The notes beneath the pieces are model-generated. The model was not told the origin of the DNA and made no database searches. It saw only the letters and a program-made list of their open reading frames with translations. 64,000 bases of DNA from Acidobacteria bacterium Ga0074141 (GTDB lineage Bacteria > Acidobacteriota > Blastocatellia > Pyrinomonadales > Pyrinomonadaceae), in the NCBI GenBank assembly GCA_001464665.1, contig LNDP01000019.1:1-64000 (forward strand), in the 5' to 3' direction. Within the stretch, counting starts at the first letter, position 1, and every line of letters begins with the position of its first letter. The position numbers were made by a program, and so were the translations under genes. Of this stretch, positions 1 through 5,228 are shown one piece after another.

Positions 1-20
1 TCTTAAAAACTGACATACGC

Positions 21-275
21 TTAGTAATTCGCTAACCAGGCATCCACTTCAGTTCTGTTGAAAGTTGGCCGGCCCACTCCGTGAAATGGAAGGCCATTTT
101 TCCTCATCCATCGATTGATCGTTGCTCCCGATTTTTTCAAATACTTCGCAACTTCGGACTTCGTCATGATCTGCGGCGGCTGAGAAGAATGTATAGCTTT
201 TTCGATGGCCCCCGCGACGGAGGTGTCGATCAAGCGAATCAGCTCTTCTTTTTCTATCGTGATAATTTCAACCAT
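21..275 (-). CDS. Small excisionase/MerR-type helix-turn-helix protein
   Basis: This 84-residue protein has an acidic N-terminal helix followed, from about residue 37, by a helix-turn-helix of the excisionase/HTH_17 kind (KSEVAKYLKKSGATINRW, then a wing with GRPTFNRTEVDAWL). The start was placed at 275 because GGAGG lies 8 bases upstream of that ATG; a longer reading to 395 has no such signal. Proteins of this family act as excisionases of integrated elements or as small regulators. It lies on the 3' side of the tRNA-Pro gene, a usual place for integrative elements, but no integrase is visible because the window ends here. The fold is clear; the role is inferred. Confidence 0.75.
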   Translation of the reverse strand: MVEIITIEKEELIRLIDTSVAGAIEKAIHSSQPPQIMTKSEVAKYLKKSGATINRWMRKNGLPFHGVGRPTFNRTEVDAWLANY

Positions 276-498
276 TTTCTGAACCTCCGAACAACAGTTG
301 GCAAAAAATGTGCCTCGCCAAAAAGCCATGAAAATAGACAGCATCGGCCATAAAAGTCGCGAAAACGCGCCATTCGGCGCAGTTTTGCACCACACTTAGA
401 ATGTTTATGAACCAGCCTGATCAAGAGTGATAATTTCTGCGAGTATTGAGCGGAAAAAGGGTGACAAAAAGAATACTGCAACCAACCTGCAACCAAGT

Positions 499-534
499 CA
501 AAAAAATAGGGCTTCCAGCAATCGCTGAAAGCCC
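499..534 (-). terminator. Intrinsic terminator of tRNA-Pro
   Basis: Read on the minus strand, an 11-bp stem (GGGCTTTCAGC pairing with GCTGGAAGCCC, one G-U pair) with a 4-base loop is followed by TATTTTTTT. It lies just downstream of the tRNA-Pro 3' end. Confidence 0.85.
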
Positions 535-543
535 CATGTTTAT

Positions 544-620
544 TGGTCGGGACGGCGAGATTTGAACTCACGACCTCTCGCACCCCAAGCGAACGCGCTA
601 CCAGACTGCGCTACGTCCCG
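544..620 (-). tRNA. tRNA-Pro(TGG)
   Basis: This is a canonical 77-base cloverleaf with acceptor stem CGGGACG/CGTCCCG, A73 and encoded CCA. The D-arm is standard (AGCGCAGTCTGGTAGCGC). The anticodon loop gives TGG followed by G37, as expected for tRNA-Pro. It contrasts with the second, divergent Pro(TGG)-like gene at 3075. Confidence 0.95.
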
Positions 621-660
621 AAGGATTGTCAAACCCGATGCCCGGATGGGCCGATCTAGA

Positions 661-1176
661 CTATCTACCGTTCTTTAGCATTGTCCTGAGCTCGAGCAGA
701 TGCTGAGCAAGATTCTTCAGCGCCTCGCGCTGATCTTCGCCAAGGTCTTTTTCGACCGCACGGACAGTCTCGACCGCCGATTCGATGCGATCATCGAGAG
801 TTATCTCATCGGCATCGTCCATCGGCTCATCGAAAAGTCCCGGAGCGTTGTCCGCCTTCGCTGAGACTGCGTCTTCGGGCGGTTCGGGACGGATGACCTT
901 CAGCTTTGGGGCCTCGGCCCGCGATTCAAGCTGAAGCTTTTTTCGGGCACCGGCGATGGTGTAAAGATCTTCGTAAAGAAGATCTTTTATCCGCAACGCC
1001 GTTTCGACATCACGCCGCCGATAGCTACGTTGGCCCGAACGGTTCTTCTGCGGCGAGAGTTGGGTAAACTCGGTTTCCCAATAACGCAGCACGTGTGCCT
1101 GAACGCCAACGATCTCGCAGACTTCGCCGATCTTAAAATAGAGTTTTTCCGGTATGGCCACGGCTGCTTGCCCCAT
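661..1176 (-). CDS. MerR-family transcriptional regulator
   Basis: This 171-residue protein has a MerR-type winged helix at about residues 12-82 ([20 protein letters not shown], then the wing [19 protein letters not shown]). A disordered, acidic middle region follows, and a C-terminal helix (about 135-170) that may dimerise. There is no cysteine cluster or known effector domain, so the ligand cannot be told. It is divergent from thiL with an 86-base gap that must hold both promoters, so autoregulation is possible. No clear ribosome binding site precedes the ATG. Confidence 0.85.
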   Translation of the reverse strand: MGQAAVAIPEKLYFKIGEVCEIVGVQAHVLRYWETEFTQLSPQKNRSGQRSYRRRDVETALRIKDLLYEDLYTIAGARKKLQLESRAEAPKLKVIRPEPPEDAVSAKADNAPGLFDEPMDDADEITLDDRIESAVETVRAVEKDLGEDQREALKNLAQHLLELRTMLKNGR

Positions 1177-1262
1177 GTTTTTAGCTCGAATTGTGTTAAA
1201 GTCAGAAGTAAATAAGCCGCCGTTATTGTATGTATTTACGGCACTTGTGTCAATCTATTTAA

Positions 1263-2213
1263 ATGCGGTCAGAATTCGACTTCATCCATCACATTAAGAA
1301 ATCGTACGGGCTCAGCCGCGTCGGTGATGATTGCGCCGTACTCCCGAAAGACGCCGAGACCGACATTCTGATCACCGCGGACATGCTCGCGGAGGATGTC
1401 GATTTTAGGCTCGAATGGACATCGCCCGAGCTTCTTGGCCACAAAGCTCTTGCCGTTTCGCTTTCGGATATTGCCGCGATGGGCGGCAGGCCGACCTTCG
1501 CGATGCTCTCGTTTGGCGTTCCAGAAAGCGTCTGGAGCGGCGATTTTCTTGAGCGATTTTATGAAGGTTGGCACGGACTTGCGAGGGAGTTTGGCGTCGA
1601 ACTGGTTGGCGGCGACGTCTCGCGTATACCCGAGAAATTTGTTATCGATTCGATCGTTTTGGGTGAGGTTTCGAAAGGCAAAGCCATACTGCGTTCCGGT
1701 GCCAAGCCCGGCGACAAGATCTACGTCACCGGCTCGCTCGGCGGAGCTGCGGGCGGCCTGAAGCTGCTAGAATCCGGAACCAGGCACGATCAGGACTTGA
1801 GCCAATCGGCACGGGAGTTGATCGAAAGACAGCTTCGGCCGATGCCGCGTCTGGATCTGGCAGATCAGTTCCCCGCCTCGGCAATGATCGATCTTAGCGA
1901 TGGTCTTTCGTCGGACCTTGGCCATATCTGCGAAGCCAGCGGCGTCGGAGCCGTGCTCTATGCCGAACAGATACCGATCGACGTCCGGCTTGATTCAATT
2001 TTCAGTTCCCTCGACGAGAAACTGCATCTCGCTCTGGATGGTGGCGAGGATTTTGAGCTACTTTTCACCGCTGAAAGGAAAAAAACTTTGCCGCCCGAAA
2101 TTGCGGATATAACTTGTATCGGAGAGATCACTGCAAATATTGCAAAGATTGAACTTATTCGCGGCGGCTTGGCTTCAGAATTGAAGCCAAAAGGCTTCCA
2201 ACATTTCCGCTAA
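1263..2213 (+). CDS. thiL: Thiamine-monophosphate kinase
   Basis: ThiL phosphorylates thiamine monophosphate to thiamine diphosphate with ATP in the cytosol. The 316-residue length is typical. Family motifs are present: RVGDDCAVL near residue 20 (ATP/Mg binding), TADMLAEDVDF near 39, GHKALAVSLSDIAAMGGRP near 59, and IDLSDGLSSDLGHI near 210. No THI-box riboswitch was seen in the short upstream gap. It is a single gene here. Its product is the cofactor of the pyruvate dehydrogenase E1 encoded at 23.7 kb, but the two genes are not linked. Confidence 0.95.
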   Translation: MRSEFDFIHHIKKSYGLSRVGDDCAVLPKDAETDILITADMLAEDVDFRLEWTSPELLGHKALAVSLSDIAAMGGRPTFAMLSFGVPESVWSGDFLERFYEGWHGLAREFGVELVGGDVSRIPEKFVIDSIVLGEVSKGKAILRSGAKPGDKIYVTGSLGGAAGGLKLLESGTRHDQDLSQSARELIERQLRPMPRLDLADQFPASAMIDLSDGLSSDLGHICEASGVGAVLYAEQIPIDVRLDSIFSSLDEKLHLALDGGEDFELLFTAERKKTLPPEIADITCIGEITANIAKIELIRGGLASELKPKGFQHFR

Positions 2214-2248
2214 GAATCCACCGACTGAAACTTTTTTTCGAAAAATGC

Positions 2249-2278
2249 TTGACAAGCGATTTTTTGTCGTGCTAAAAC
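2249..2278 (+). promoter_or_regulatory. Strong sigma70-type promoter ahead of the tRNA/Y RNA array
   Basis: A perfect -35 box TTGACA (2249-2254) is followed after 18 bases by TAAAAC (2273-2278). GACAA and TTGTC also flank the start of the spacer as a small inverted repeat. No convincing gene starts downstream until the RNA genes, so it probably drives the structured leader and the array. Confidence 0.6.
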
Positions 2279-2498
2279 TCTTCACCTGTCGCGGAAAGTT
2301 CGCGGCAAGTTTTTTTGGAAGAATCGATATGACTCGAAGTTCGTTACATACACCGAGAACATTCCCGACCCTCACGGCGGCCATTTTGATGCTGCCCGGG
2401 AAGGGTTGGAATACGTTCGCGTGTGCGAGCCTCGAAATAGGCAATTATCAACCCAAACGGCGCGATCTTGATCGCACGGAACAACTAGATTGACACAG
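2279..2498 (+). other. Non-coding leader without a recognisable gene
   Basis: About 220 bases lie between the promoter and the structured element. Two short open frames run through it, one as 2245-2493, but neither has a ribosome binding site or a recognisable sequence. A small hairpin (GCGATC/GATCGC) lies at 2462-2475. Confidence 0.4.
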
Positions 2499-2628
2499 CG
2501 GGAGCGGCGTTCCCGCTCCCGAAACATCGAAAAGCTGACGAGAAATTCTCGTCGCGAAGTTTTTAGGAGCGGTTACGCCCGGGTCACGGAGACCCAGGAG
2601 TAAGCCGCTCCTTTTCTTTTCGATGTTT
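2499..2628 (+). ncRNA. Highly structured leader RNA (putative)
   Basis: A 9-bp hairpin at 2499-2521 (CGGGAGCGG/CCGCTCCCG) precedes a closed domain. The outer 13-bp stem of that domain pairs 2522-2534 with 2616-2628 perfectly (AAACATCGAAAAG/CTTTTCGATGTTT). Inside are a GACGAG/CTCGTC hairpin (2537-2553) and a long arm (2565-2612, AGGAGCGG...CCGCTCCT). The GGAGCGG/CCGCTCC words occur twice, so alternative pairings are possible. It matches no RNA family that I recognise. Confidence 0.5.
2565..2620 (+). terminator. Possible intrinsic terminator or attenuator before the tRNA array
   Basis: The long arm AGGAGCGGTTAC...GTAAGCCGCTCCT, with an inner GGGTC/GACCC hairpin, is directly followed by TTTTCTTTT. 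The same T-rich run is part of the 13-bp outer stem of the leader, so terminator formation and outer-stem formation may compete. Confidence 0.5.
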
Positions 2629-2654
2629 GACAACTGAATAGCCGTTAACCAGTG

Positions 2655-2720
2655 ACAATGGACGAGTGGCGAGTGACGAGTTTTGCAGGCTTGTCACTCA
2701 TCACTCTTCCCTCGTCACTG
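2655..2720. repeat. Imperfect inverted repeat of the GTGACGAG/CTCGTCAC type
   Basis: Spacer DNA made of GTGACGAG, TGTCACTC, ATCACTC and CTCGTCAC words folds as an imperfect hairpin. It belongs to a loose family of simple-sequence spacers seen elsewhere in the window, for example at 24864 and 48031. Confidence 0.5.
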
Positions 2721-2726
2721 CTTTTA

Positions 2727-2804
2727 GGAGACGTAGCTCAACGGAATTAGAGCAGCTGAATACGAATCAGCAGGTTGTAGGTTCAAATCCTACCGTTTCC
2801 TCCA
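2727..2804 (+). tRNA. tRNA-Arg(ACG)
   Basis: First tRNA of the array. The acceptor stem is GGAGACG/CGTTTCC (one G-U), the D-arm is GCTC/GAGC with GG in the loop, and the anticodon loop ATACGAA gives ACG. The T-arm is GTAGG-TTCAAAT-CCTAC, with T73 and encoded CCA. All arms pair well. Confidence 0.93.
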
Positions 2805-2813
2805 ATTCTTCAC

Positions 2814-2901
2814 GCATCGGCCGCCTATCGGCAAAGGCAGGCAGTCTGTAAAACTGTCGCTCATTCGAGCTGCGAAGGTTCGAATCCTTCCCGGTGCACC
2901 A
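2814..2901 (+). tRNA. tRNA-Tyr(GTA), class II
   Basis: The acceptor stem is GCATCGG/CCGGTGC and the anticodon loop CTGTAAA gives GTA. A long variable arm (CGCTCATTCGAGC) is present, as bacterial tRNA-Tyr requires. A73 and CCA are encoded. It starts 9 bases after tRNA-Arg. Confidence 0.93.
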
Positions 2902-2910
2902 TCAACTTTT

Positions 2911-2985
2911 TTCGGGGTCGTCTAATTGGCAGGACGGCTGGCTCTGAACCAGTAAATGGAGGTTCGAATCCTTCCCCCGAAGCCA
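2911..2985 (+). tRNA. tRNA-Gln(CTG)
   Basis: The acceptor stem is TTCGGGG/CCCCGAA, with G73 and CCA. The D-arm is GTCTAATTGGCAGGAC, the anticodon loop CTCTGAA gives CTG, and the T-loop is TTCGAAT. The fold is canonical. Confidence 0.93.
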
Positions 2986-2992
2986 GAAGCAG

Positions 2993-3070
2993 TTGTTAGC
3001 GGTCAGGCGTCGGTCGTCAGACGAACACCATATTCGGCCACTGACTACTGACCACTGACCACCGACCAAT
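2993..3070. repeat. ACTGACCACTGACC-type spacer repeat
   Basis: The spacer between tRNA-Gln and the next tRNA consists of GGTCAG/CTGACC words in both orientations and can fold imperfectly. No gene is visible. Similar spacers lie at 3870-3955 and 24864-24882. Confidence 0.5.
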
Positions 3071-3074
3071 TTCA

Positions 3075-3152
3075 CAGAGCGTTCCGCAGATGGCTATACG
3101 GGCTTGTTTTGGAAACAAGTGTTCGCAGGTTCAAATCCTGCCGCTCTGACCA
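3075..3152 (+). tRNA. Divergent tRNA-Pro(TGG)-like gene
   Basis: The acceptor stem is CAGAGCG/CGCTCTG, keeping the C1-G72 pair typical of tRNA-Pro, with A73 and CCA. The anticodon stem is CTTGT/ACAAG and the loop TTTGGAA gives TGG. Base 37 is A, whereas tRNA-Pro normally has G37, and the D-arm (CCG...CGG) is unusual. A canonical tRNA-Pro(TGG) already lies at 544-620, so this copy may not serve ordinary translation. Confidence 0.75.
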
Positions 3153-3160
3153 ATTTTTCT

Positions 3161-3237
3161 GCACGCGTGGCCAAATCGGAAAAGGCGCCGGTCTTAGAAA
3201 CCGGATATTGAAGGTTCGAATCCTTCCGCGTGTACCA
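3161..3237 (+). tRNA. tRNA-Leu(TAG)-like gene lacking the long variable arm
   Basis: The acceptor stem is GCACGCG/CGCGTGT, with A73 and CCA. The anticodon arm CCGGT-CTTAGAA-ACCGG gives TAG, a leucine anticodon. The variable region is only ATATT (5 bases), although bacterial tRNA-Leu is class II with a long arm. Base 37 is A where CUN-reading tRNA-Leu normally has G37. The cloverleaf is intact, but its identity as a working leucine tRNA is doubtful. Confidence 0.75.
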
Positions 3238-3245
3238 TTTTTTAA

Positions 3246-3321
3246 GGGGACGAATGCAAAACGCCGAGCAAGCAGCCCTTCAAGCTGTTCCTAGCGGGTT
3301 CGAGTCCCGTCGTCCCTTCCA
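3246..3321 (+). tRNA. tRNA-Glu(TTC)-like RNA with a Y-RNA motif in its acceptor stem
   Basis: The acceptor stem GGGGACG/CGTCCCT is followed by T73 and CCA, and the T-arm is standard (GCGGG-TTCGAGT-CCCGT). The anticodon loop is CCTTCAA, with C instead of the invariant T at position 33. The D-loop has no GG and bases 8-9 are AA. The 5' end reads GACGAATGC, matching the Y-RNA signature GGCGAATGC found at seven other sites here. It may be a tRNA/Y RNA hybrid rather than a translating tRNA. Confidence 0.65.
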
Positions 3322-3331
3322 TTTCTATCTC

Positions 3332-3404
3332 GCGTATGTCGAACAAAGGACCATGTCCGTGGCCATCCCGGTTCCGGGCATCTCTCGTTGCACGCTTCAT
3401 ACGC
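3332..3404 (+). other. Long stem-loop in the tRNA array (possible degenerate Y RNA)
   Basis: GCGTATG (3332-3338) pairs perfectly with CATACGC (3398-3404). Inside are GTCGAAC near the 5' end, GGAC/GTCC, and a CCCGG/CCGGG hairpin. It resembles the Y RNAs in layout but lacks the TTGTCGCC end and the TACAT junction. Confidence 0.3.
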
Positions 3405-3408
3405 CGGA

Positions 3409-3436
3409 CGGGGAGCCGGATGCAATTGGCTCCCCG
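3409..3436 (+). other. Perfect 9-bp hairpin
   Basis: CGGGGAGCC (3409-3417) pairs with GGCTCCCCG (3428-3436) around a 10-base loop, 8 bases upstream of tRNA-Cys. There is no T-tract, so it may be an RNA processing signal or separator rather than a terminator. Confidence 0.45.
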
Positions 3437-3444
3437 AAACATTC

Positions 3445-3521
3445 GCGGGTGTAGCCAAGCGGCCAAAGGCGGCGGACTGCAGATCCGTTCATCATCGGTT
3501 CAAATCCGATCGCCCGCTCCA
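3445..3521 (+). tRNA. tRNA-Cys(GCA)
   Basis: The acceptor stem is GCGGGTG/CGCCCGC (one G-U), with T73 and CCA. The anticodon loop CTGCAGA gives GCA. The T-arm is ATCGG-TTCAAAT-CCGAT and the D-arm GCC/GGC. All parts pair well. Confidence 0.92.
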
Positions 3522-3535
3522 ATTTCAGTTCAGAT

Positions 3536-3602
3536 GGCGAATGCTGAAATGACTACATTTACTTTGGCTGTAAACCGAAAAGTCATTTCGATACTTGTCG
3601 CC
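3536..3602 (+). ncRNA. Y RNA 1 (short class)
   Basis: This is a 67-base RNA. The terminal stem GGCGA/TCGCC carries the family signatures GGCGAATGC (5') and CTTGTCGCC (3'). A second helix GAAATGACT/AGTCATTTC follows, then the TACAT-type junction (CTACATTT). The inner part is a hairpin TTTAC-TTTGGCT-GTAAA, the shape of a tRNA anticodon arm. The terminal motif agrees with what I recall of the Ro60-binding stem of bacterial Y RNAs. It starts 14 bases after tRNA-Cys. Confidence 0.8.
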
Positions 3603-3611
3603 GTCAAATTC

Positions 3612-3740
3612 CGGGCGAATGCCGAACGCGACTACATGGATAGAGCACCTGCCCTCGGGCAGGAGGCCGTTGGTTCAATTCCAACCGCCGCGAAAGCGGA
3701 TGTAGCTCAGTAAACCGTCGCTTCAACAATTTGTCGCCCG
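3612..3740 (+). ncRNA. Y RNA 2 with a circularly permuted tRNA-like module
   Basis: This RNA is about 129 bases long. The terminal stem CGGGCGA/TCGCCCG carries the signatures, and the second helix is GAA(C)GCGAC/GTCGCTTC with one bulge. The inside holds tRNA parts in permuted order: GGATAGAGC (3' side of the D-arm), an anticodon-like stem CCTGCC/GGGCAGG, a T-arm GTTGG-TTCAATT-CCAAC, then CCGC-GAAA-GCGG closing the acceptor stem with a GNRA tetraloop. GGATGTAGCTCAGT, the tRNA 5' part, comes last. The opening lies in the D-loop. No free acceptor end can form, so it is a tRNA mimic, not a tRNA. Confidence 0.85.
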
Positions 3741-3746
3741 CCGCAC

Positions 3747-3773
3747 GGGAGGACGCTGATCGAGCGTCCTCCC
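3747..3773 (+). other. Perfect 11-bp hairpin after Y RNA 2
   Basis: GGGAGGACGCT pairs with AGCGTCCTCCC around a 5-base loop. No T-tract follows. It separates Y RNA 2 from tRNA-His and may be an RNA processing or stability element. Confidence 0.5.
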
Positions 3774-3787
3774 TCGAAATGGCATCT

Positions 3788-3861
3788 GTGGATCGTAGCT
3801 CAACCGGCAGAGCACTTCACTGTGAATGAAGCCGTTGCAGGTTCGATACCTGTCGATCCAC
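3788..3861 (+). tRNA. tRNA-His(GTG)
   Basis: The acceptor stem is TGGATCG/CGATCCA with the extra G-1 facing C73 that is diagnostic of tRNA-His. The anticodon arm CTTCA-CTGTGAA-TGAAG gives GTG. The bases after C73 are CCG, so CCA is not fully encoded, unlike in most of its neighbours. Confidence 0.92.
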
Positions 3862-3869
3862 CCGAGATG

Positions 3870-3955
3870 CAGTTATCGGTGGTCAGTGTTCAGTGGTCAG
3901 ACCAAGGCCCACCTCAAGAACTGACAACTGATAACCGACACCTGACAACTGTTAA
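3870..3955. repeat. ACTGACAACTGATAACC-type spacer repeat
   Basis: GTTATCGGTGGTCAGTG on one side and CTGATAACCGACACCTGAC on the other form an imperfect inverted repeat that fills the spacer between tRNA-His and tRNA-Asp. No gene is seen. Confidence 0.5.
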
Positions 3956-3956
3956 A

Positions 3957-4032
3957 GGGATCGTGGCAGAAAGGCGTATGCACTTCCCTGTCGAGGAAGA
4001 CGATGACGGTTCGAGTCCGTTCGGTCCCGCCA
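3957..4032 (+). tRNA. tRNA-Asp(GTC)
   Basis: The acceptor stem is GGGATCG/CGGTCCC (one G-U), with G73 and CCA. The anticodon arm CTTCC-CTGTCGA-GGAAG gives GTC and the T-loop is TTCGAGT. The D-arm pairs GCA/TGC. Confidence 0.9.
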
Positions 4033-4041
4033 AAATTTCGA

Positions 4042-4116
4042 GGACGTTTAGCTGAGACAGATCAGCGTCGGCCTGAAGAGCCGAAGAGCTTGGCGCGATA
4101 CCAAGAGCGTCCACCA
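4042..4116 (+). tRNA. tRNA-Phe(GAA)-like with an altered T-loop
   Basis: The acceptor stem is GGACGTT/AGCGTCC, with A73 and CCA. The D-arm is GCTGAGACAGATCAGC and the anticodon arm TCGGC-CTGAAGA-GCCGA gives GAA. The T-loop reads CGCGATA instead of TTCGATA, so the invariant T54 and T55 are both lost, and the D-loop has no GG. The usual D-loop/T-loop contact would be missing. Confidence 0.75.
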
Positions 4117-4173
4117 TTTCATTAGCCAAAAGGAGACAAGACCTATGTTTACACTTATCAGCCGAATTACGCC

Positions 4174-4221
4174 GGCGACGTGAATGCGAAGCTTTTCCTA
4201 GTTCGCTGAATTCGCGTCGCC
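4174..4221 (+). other. Long hairpin, Y-RNA-like remnant or separator
   Basis: GGCGACG (4174-4180) pairs with CGTCGCC (4215-4221), and inside GAATGCGAA pairs in part with TTCGCTGAATTC. The GTGAATGC word recalls the 5' signature of Y RNA 6, but TTGTCGCC and TACAT are absent. Confidence 0.35.
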
Positions 4222-4268
4222 ACCGAAGCACCCGTTTTTCAGCACCAGAACATTTTGAGGAAAAGATA

Positions 4269-4613
4269 ATGCACAAGAAGTACCACGTTCAGCGACGCGA
4301 GTTTCTGAACCTGAGAACCGACATGCGGGCTTACATCATTGCGGTCGTCGAAGACGCCCGCGAGAAGCACGTCTGTTGCAAAGGTTCCGATGATTACAAC
4401 GAGATCGCTCTTCGAATTGCTGATTGCAGCCAAGAGATAGAGCTTTACTTCGACCTCGAGACTTTTGAGGACCGGCAGAACAGCCTGCACAAGGTCAGAA
4501 CGCTGGCTGAAGTGATCAACGAATTTCGTTCGGCGATCGAACGAGAGATCGAGGTCATCAACGCTCGCGACTCTGTTCACCGACACGCTCGGGCAGCAGC
4601 GGCTGTCCACTAA
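4269..4613 (+). CDS. Hypothetical protein encoded inside the tRNA/Y RNA array
   Basis: This 114-residue, mostly helical protein has no signal peptide or membrane segment. I do not recognise a family. A good ribosome binding site (GAGGA, 7 bases before ATG) supports translation. The sequence alternates charged and hydrophobic residues (EIELYFDLETFEDRQNS, then RTLAEVINEFRSAIEREIEV), consistent with a small helical bundle. The tail HRHARAAAAVH is basic. It lies between tRNA-Phe and tRNA-Lys, so a role in handling these RNAs is a reasonable guess from position only. Confidence 0.7.
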   Translation: MHKKYHVQRREFLNLRTDMRAYIIAVVEDAREKHVCCKGSDDYNEIALRIADCSQEIELYFDLETFEDRQNSLHKVRTLAEVINEFRSAIEREIEVINARDSVHRHARAAAAVH

Positions 4614-4629
4614 ATTCTCCCGCGGCGTC

Positions 4630-4660
4630 CCCGGCCGATTCACCCTCGGAATCGGCCGGG
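4630..4660 (+). terminator. Strong hairpin after the small array protein
   Basis: CCCGGCCGATTC (4630-4641) pairs perfectly with GAATCGGCCGGG (4649-4660), 16 bases after the stop codon of the 114-residue protein. The following sequence is CTGAGAATTAAAAG, with no T-run, so it may act as a Rho-independent-like stop or as a 3' stabiliser. Confidence 0.5.
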
Positions 4661-4740
4661 CTGAGAATTAAAAGATTTTCGGCGGAACTTTCCGCCATTA
4701 AGTCTCACCACCACAAACGCGGAACGATGGACGATGCGAG

Positions 4741-4796
4741 GGCGGCCGAATGCAATTGCTTACCTTGGCCCGCAATGGGCCTGTTCGTCGGCCGCC
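4741..4796 (+). ncRNA. Y RNA 3 (divergent, short)
   Basis: This 56-base element has a perfect 9-bp terminal stem GGCGGCCGA/TCGGCCGCC. The 5' side reads GCCGAATGC, fitting the family signature with C for G. The 3' side reads CTGTTCGTCGGC, close to CTTGTCGCC with one extra base. The inside is a simple GGCCC/GGGCC hairpin. The TACAT junction is missing, so assignment to the Y RNA family is tentative. Confidence 0.45.
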
Positions 4797-4846
4797 TGCT
4801 GATGCATCTTCCTCACCGCGTTTGCCTACCAATTTTTTTCGGTCGC

Positions 4847-4923
4847 CCGCCGGTGGCCAAGCTGGTCAAGGCACTCGCCTTTTAAGCGAGGGAGCGTGAG
4901 TTCGAATCTCACCCGGCGGACCA
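4847..4923 (+). tRNA. tRNA-Lys(TTT)
   Basis: The acceptor stem is CCGCCGG/CCGGCGG, with A73 and CCA. The anticodon arm CTCGC-CTTTTAA-GCGAG gives TTT. The T-arm is GTGAG-TTCGAAT-CTCAC and the D-arm GCC/GGC with GG in the loop. Confidence 0.92.
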
Positions 4924-4927
4924 TTTT

Positions 4928-5002
4928 TGCGGTGTAGCTCAGTGGTAGAGCACGGGGCTCATAATCCCGTGGCCGAAGGTTCGAATCCTTCCGCCGCAAC
5001 CA
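4928..5002 (+). tRNA. tRNA-Met(CAT)
   Basis: The acceptor stem is TGCGGTG/CGCCGCA with a paired 1-72, then A73 and CCA. The anticodon arm CGGGG-CTCATAA-TCCCG gives CAT. The D-arm is GCTCAGTGGTAGAGC. The paired 1-72 argues for an elongator tRNA; an isoleucine tRNA with modified C34 cannot be excluded. Confidence 0.88.
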
Positions 5003-5009
5003 CTTTTGT

Positions 5010-5086
5010 TGACAGGTAACTCAGATGGTCAGAGTGCCGTTCTGTTAAATCGGAAGCCGCGGGTTCGAGTCCCGCCCTGTCAGCCA
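5010..5086 (+). tRNA. tRNA-Asn(GTT)
   Basis: The acceptor stem is TGACAGG/CCTGTCA, with G73 and CCA. The anticodon arm CCGTT-CTGTTAA-ATCGG gives GTT but contains one T-T mismatch at 30-40. The T-arm is GCGGG-TTCGAGT-CCCGC. It ends 6 bases before Y RNA 4. Confidence 0.9.
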
Positions 5087-5092
5087 ATCTTC

Positions 5093-5216
5093 GGCGAATG
5101 CAGGAAGGACTACATCCCTTCAACGGACGAGGTCGCCGGTTCGAGTCCGGCCGTTCGGAGCGATCCGGGCGTAGCTTAGATGGATAGAGCACGCTGTCTT
5201 TTCGAACCTTGTCGCC
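5093..5216 (+). ncRNA. Y RNA 4 with a tRNA-like module
   Basis: This 124-base RNA has the terminal stem GGCGA/TCGCC with signatures GGCGAATGC and CGAACCTTGTCGCC, a second helix GAAGGAC/GTCTTTT, then TACAT. The module holds a T-arm GCCGG-TTCGAGT-CCGGC, an 8-bp acceptor-like stem CGTTCGGA/TCCGGGCG closed by a GCGA (GNRA) tetraloop, and a D-arm TAGCTTAGATGGATAGAGC with GG in the loop. The tRNA is thus permuted, opened where the anticodon arm would be. This layout matches the known tRNA mimicry of YrlA-type bacterial Y RNAs. Confidence 0.88.
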
Positions 5217-5228
5217 GTTTCATTCTTC

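Noticed and set aside
2245-2493. An 82-codon frame between thiL and the array
   Set aside because: It begins inside a promoter-like sequence, has no ribosome binding site and no recognisable protein features.
3612-3740. Reading this as a circularly permuted tRNA gene that matures to a real tRNA, as in some algae and archaea
   Set aside because: The tRNA parts are enclosed in a Y RNA stem with both family signatures, the anticodon-like arm has no regular 7-base loop, and the GAAA tetraloop seals the acceptor. A Y RNA tRNA mimic explains all of it.
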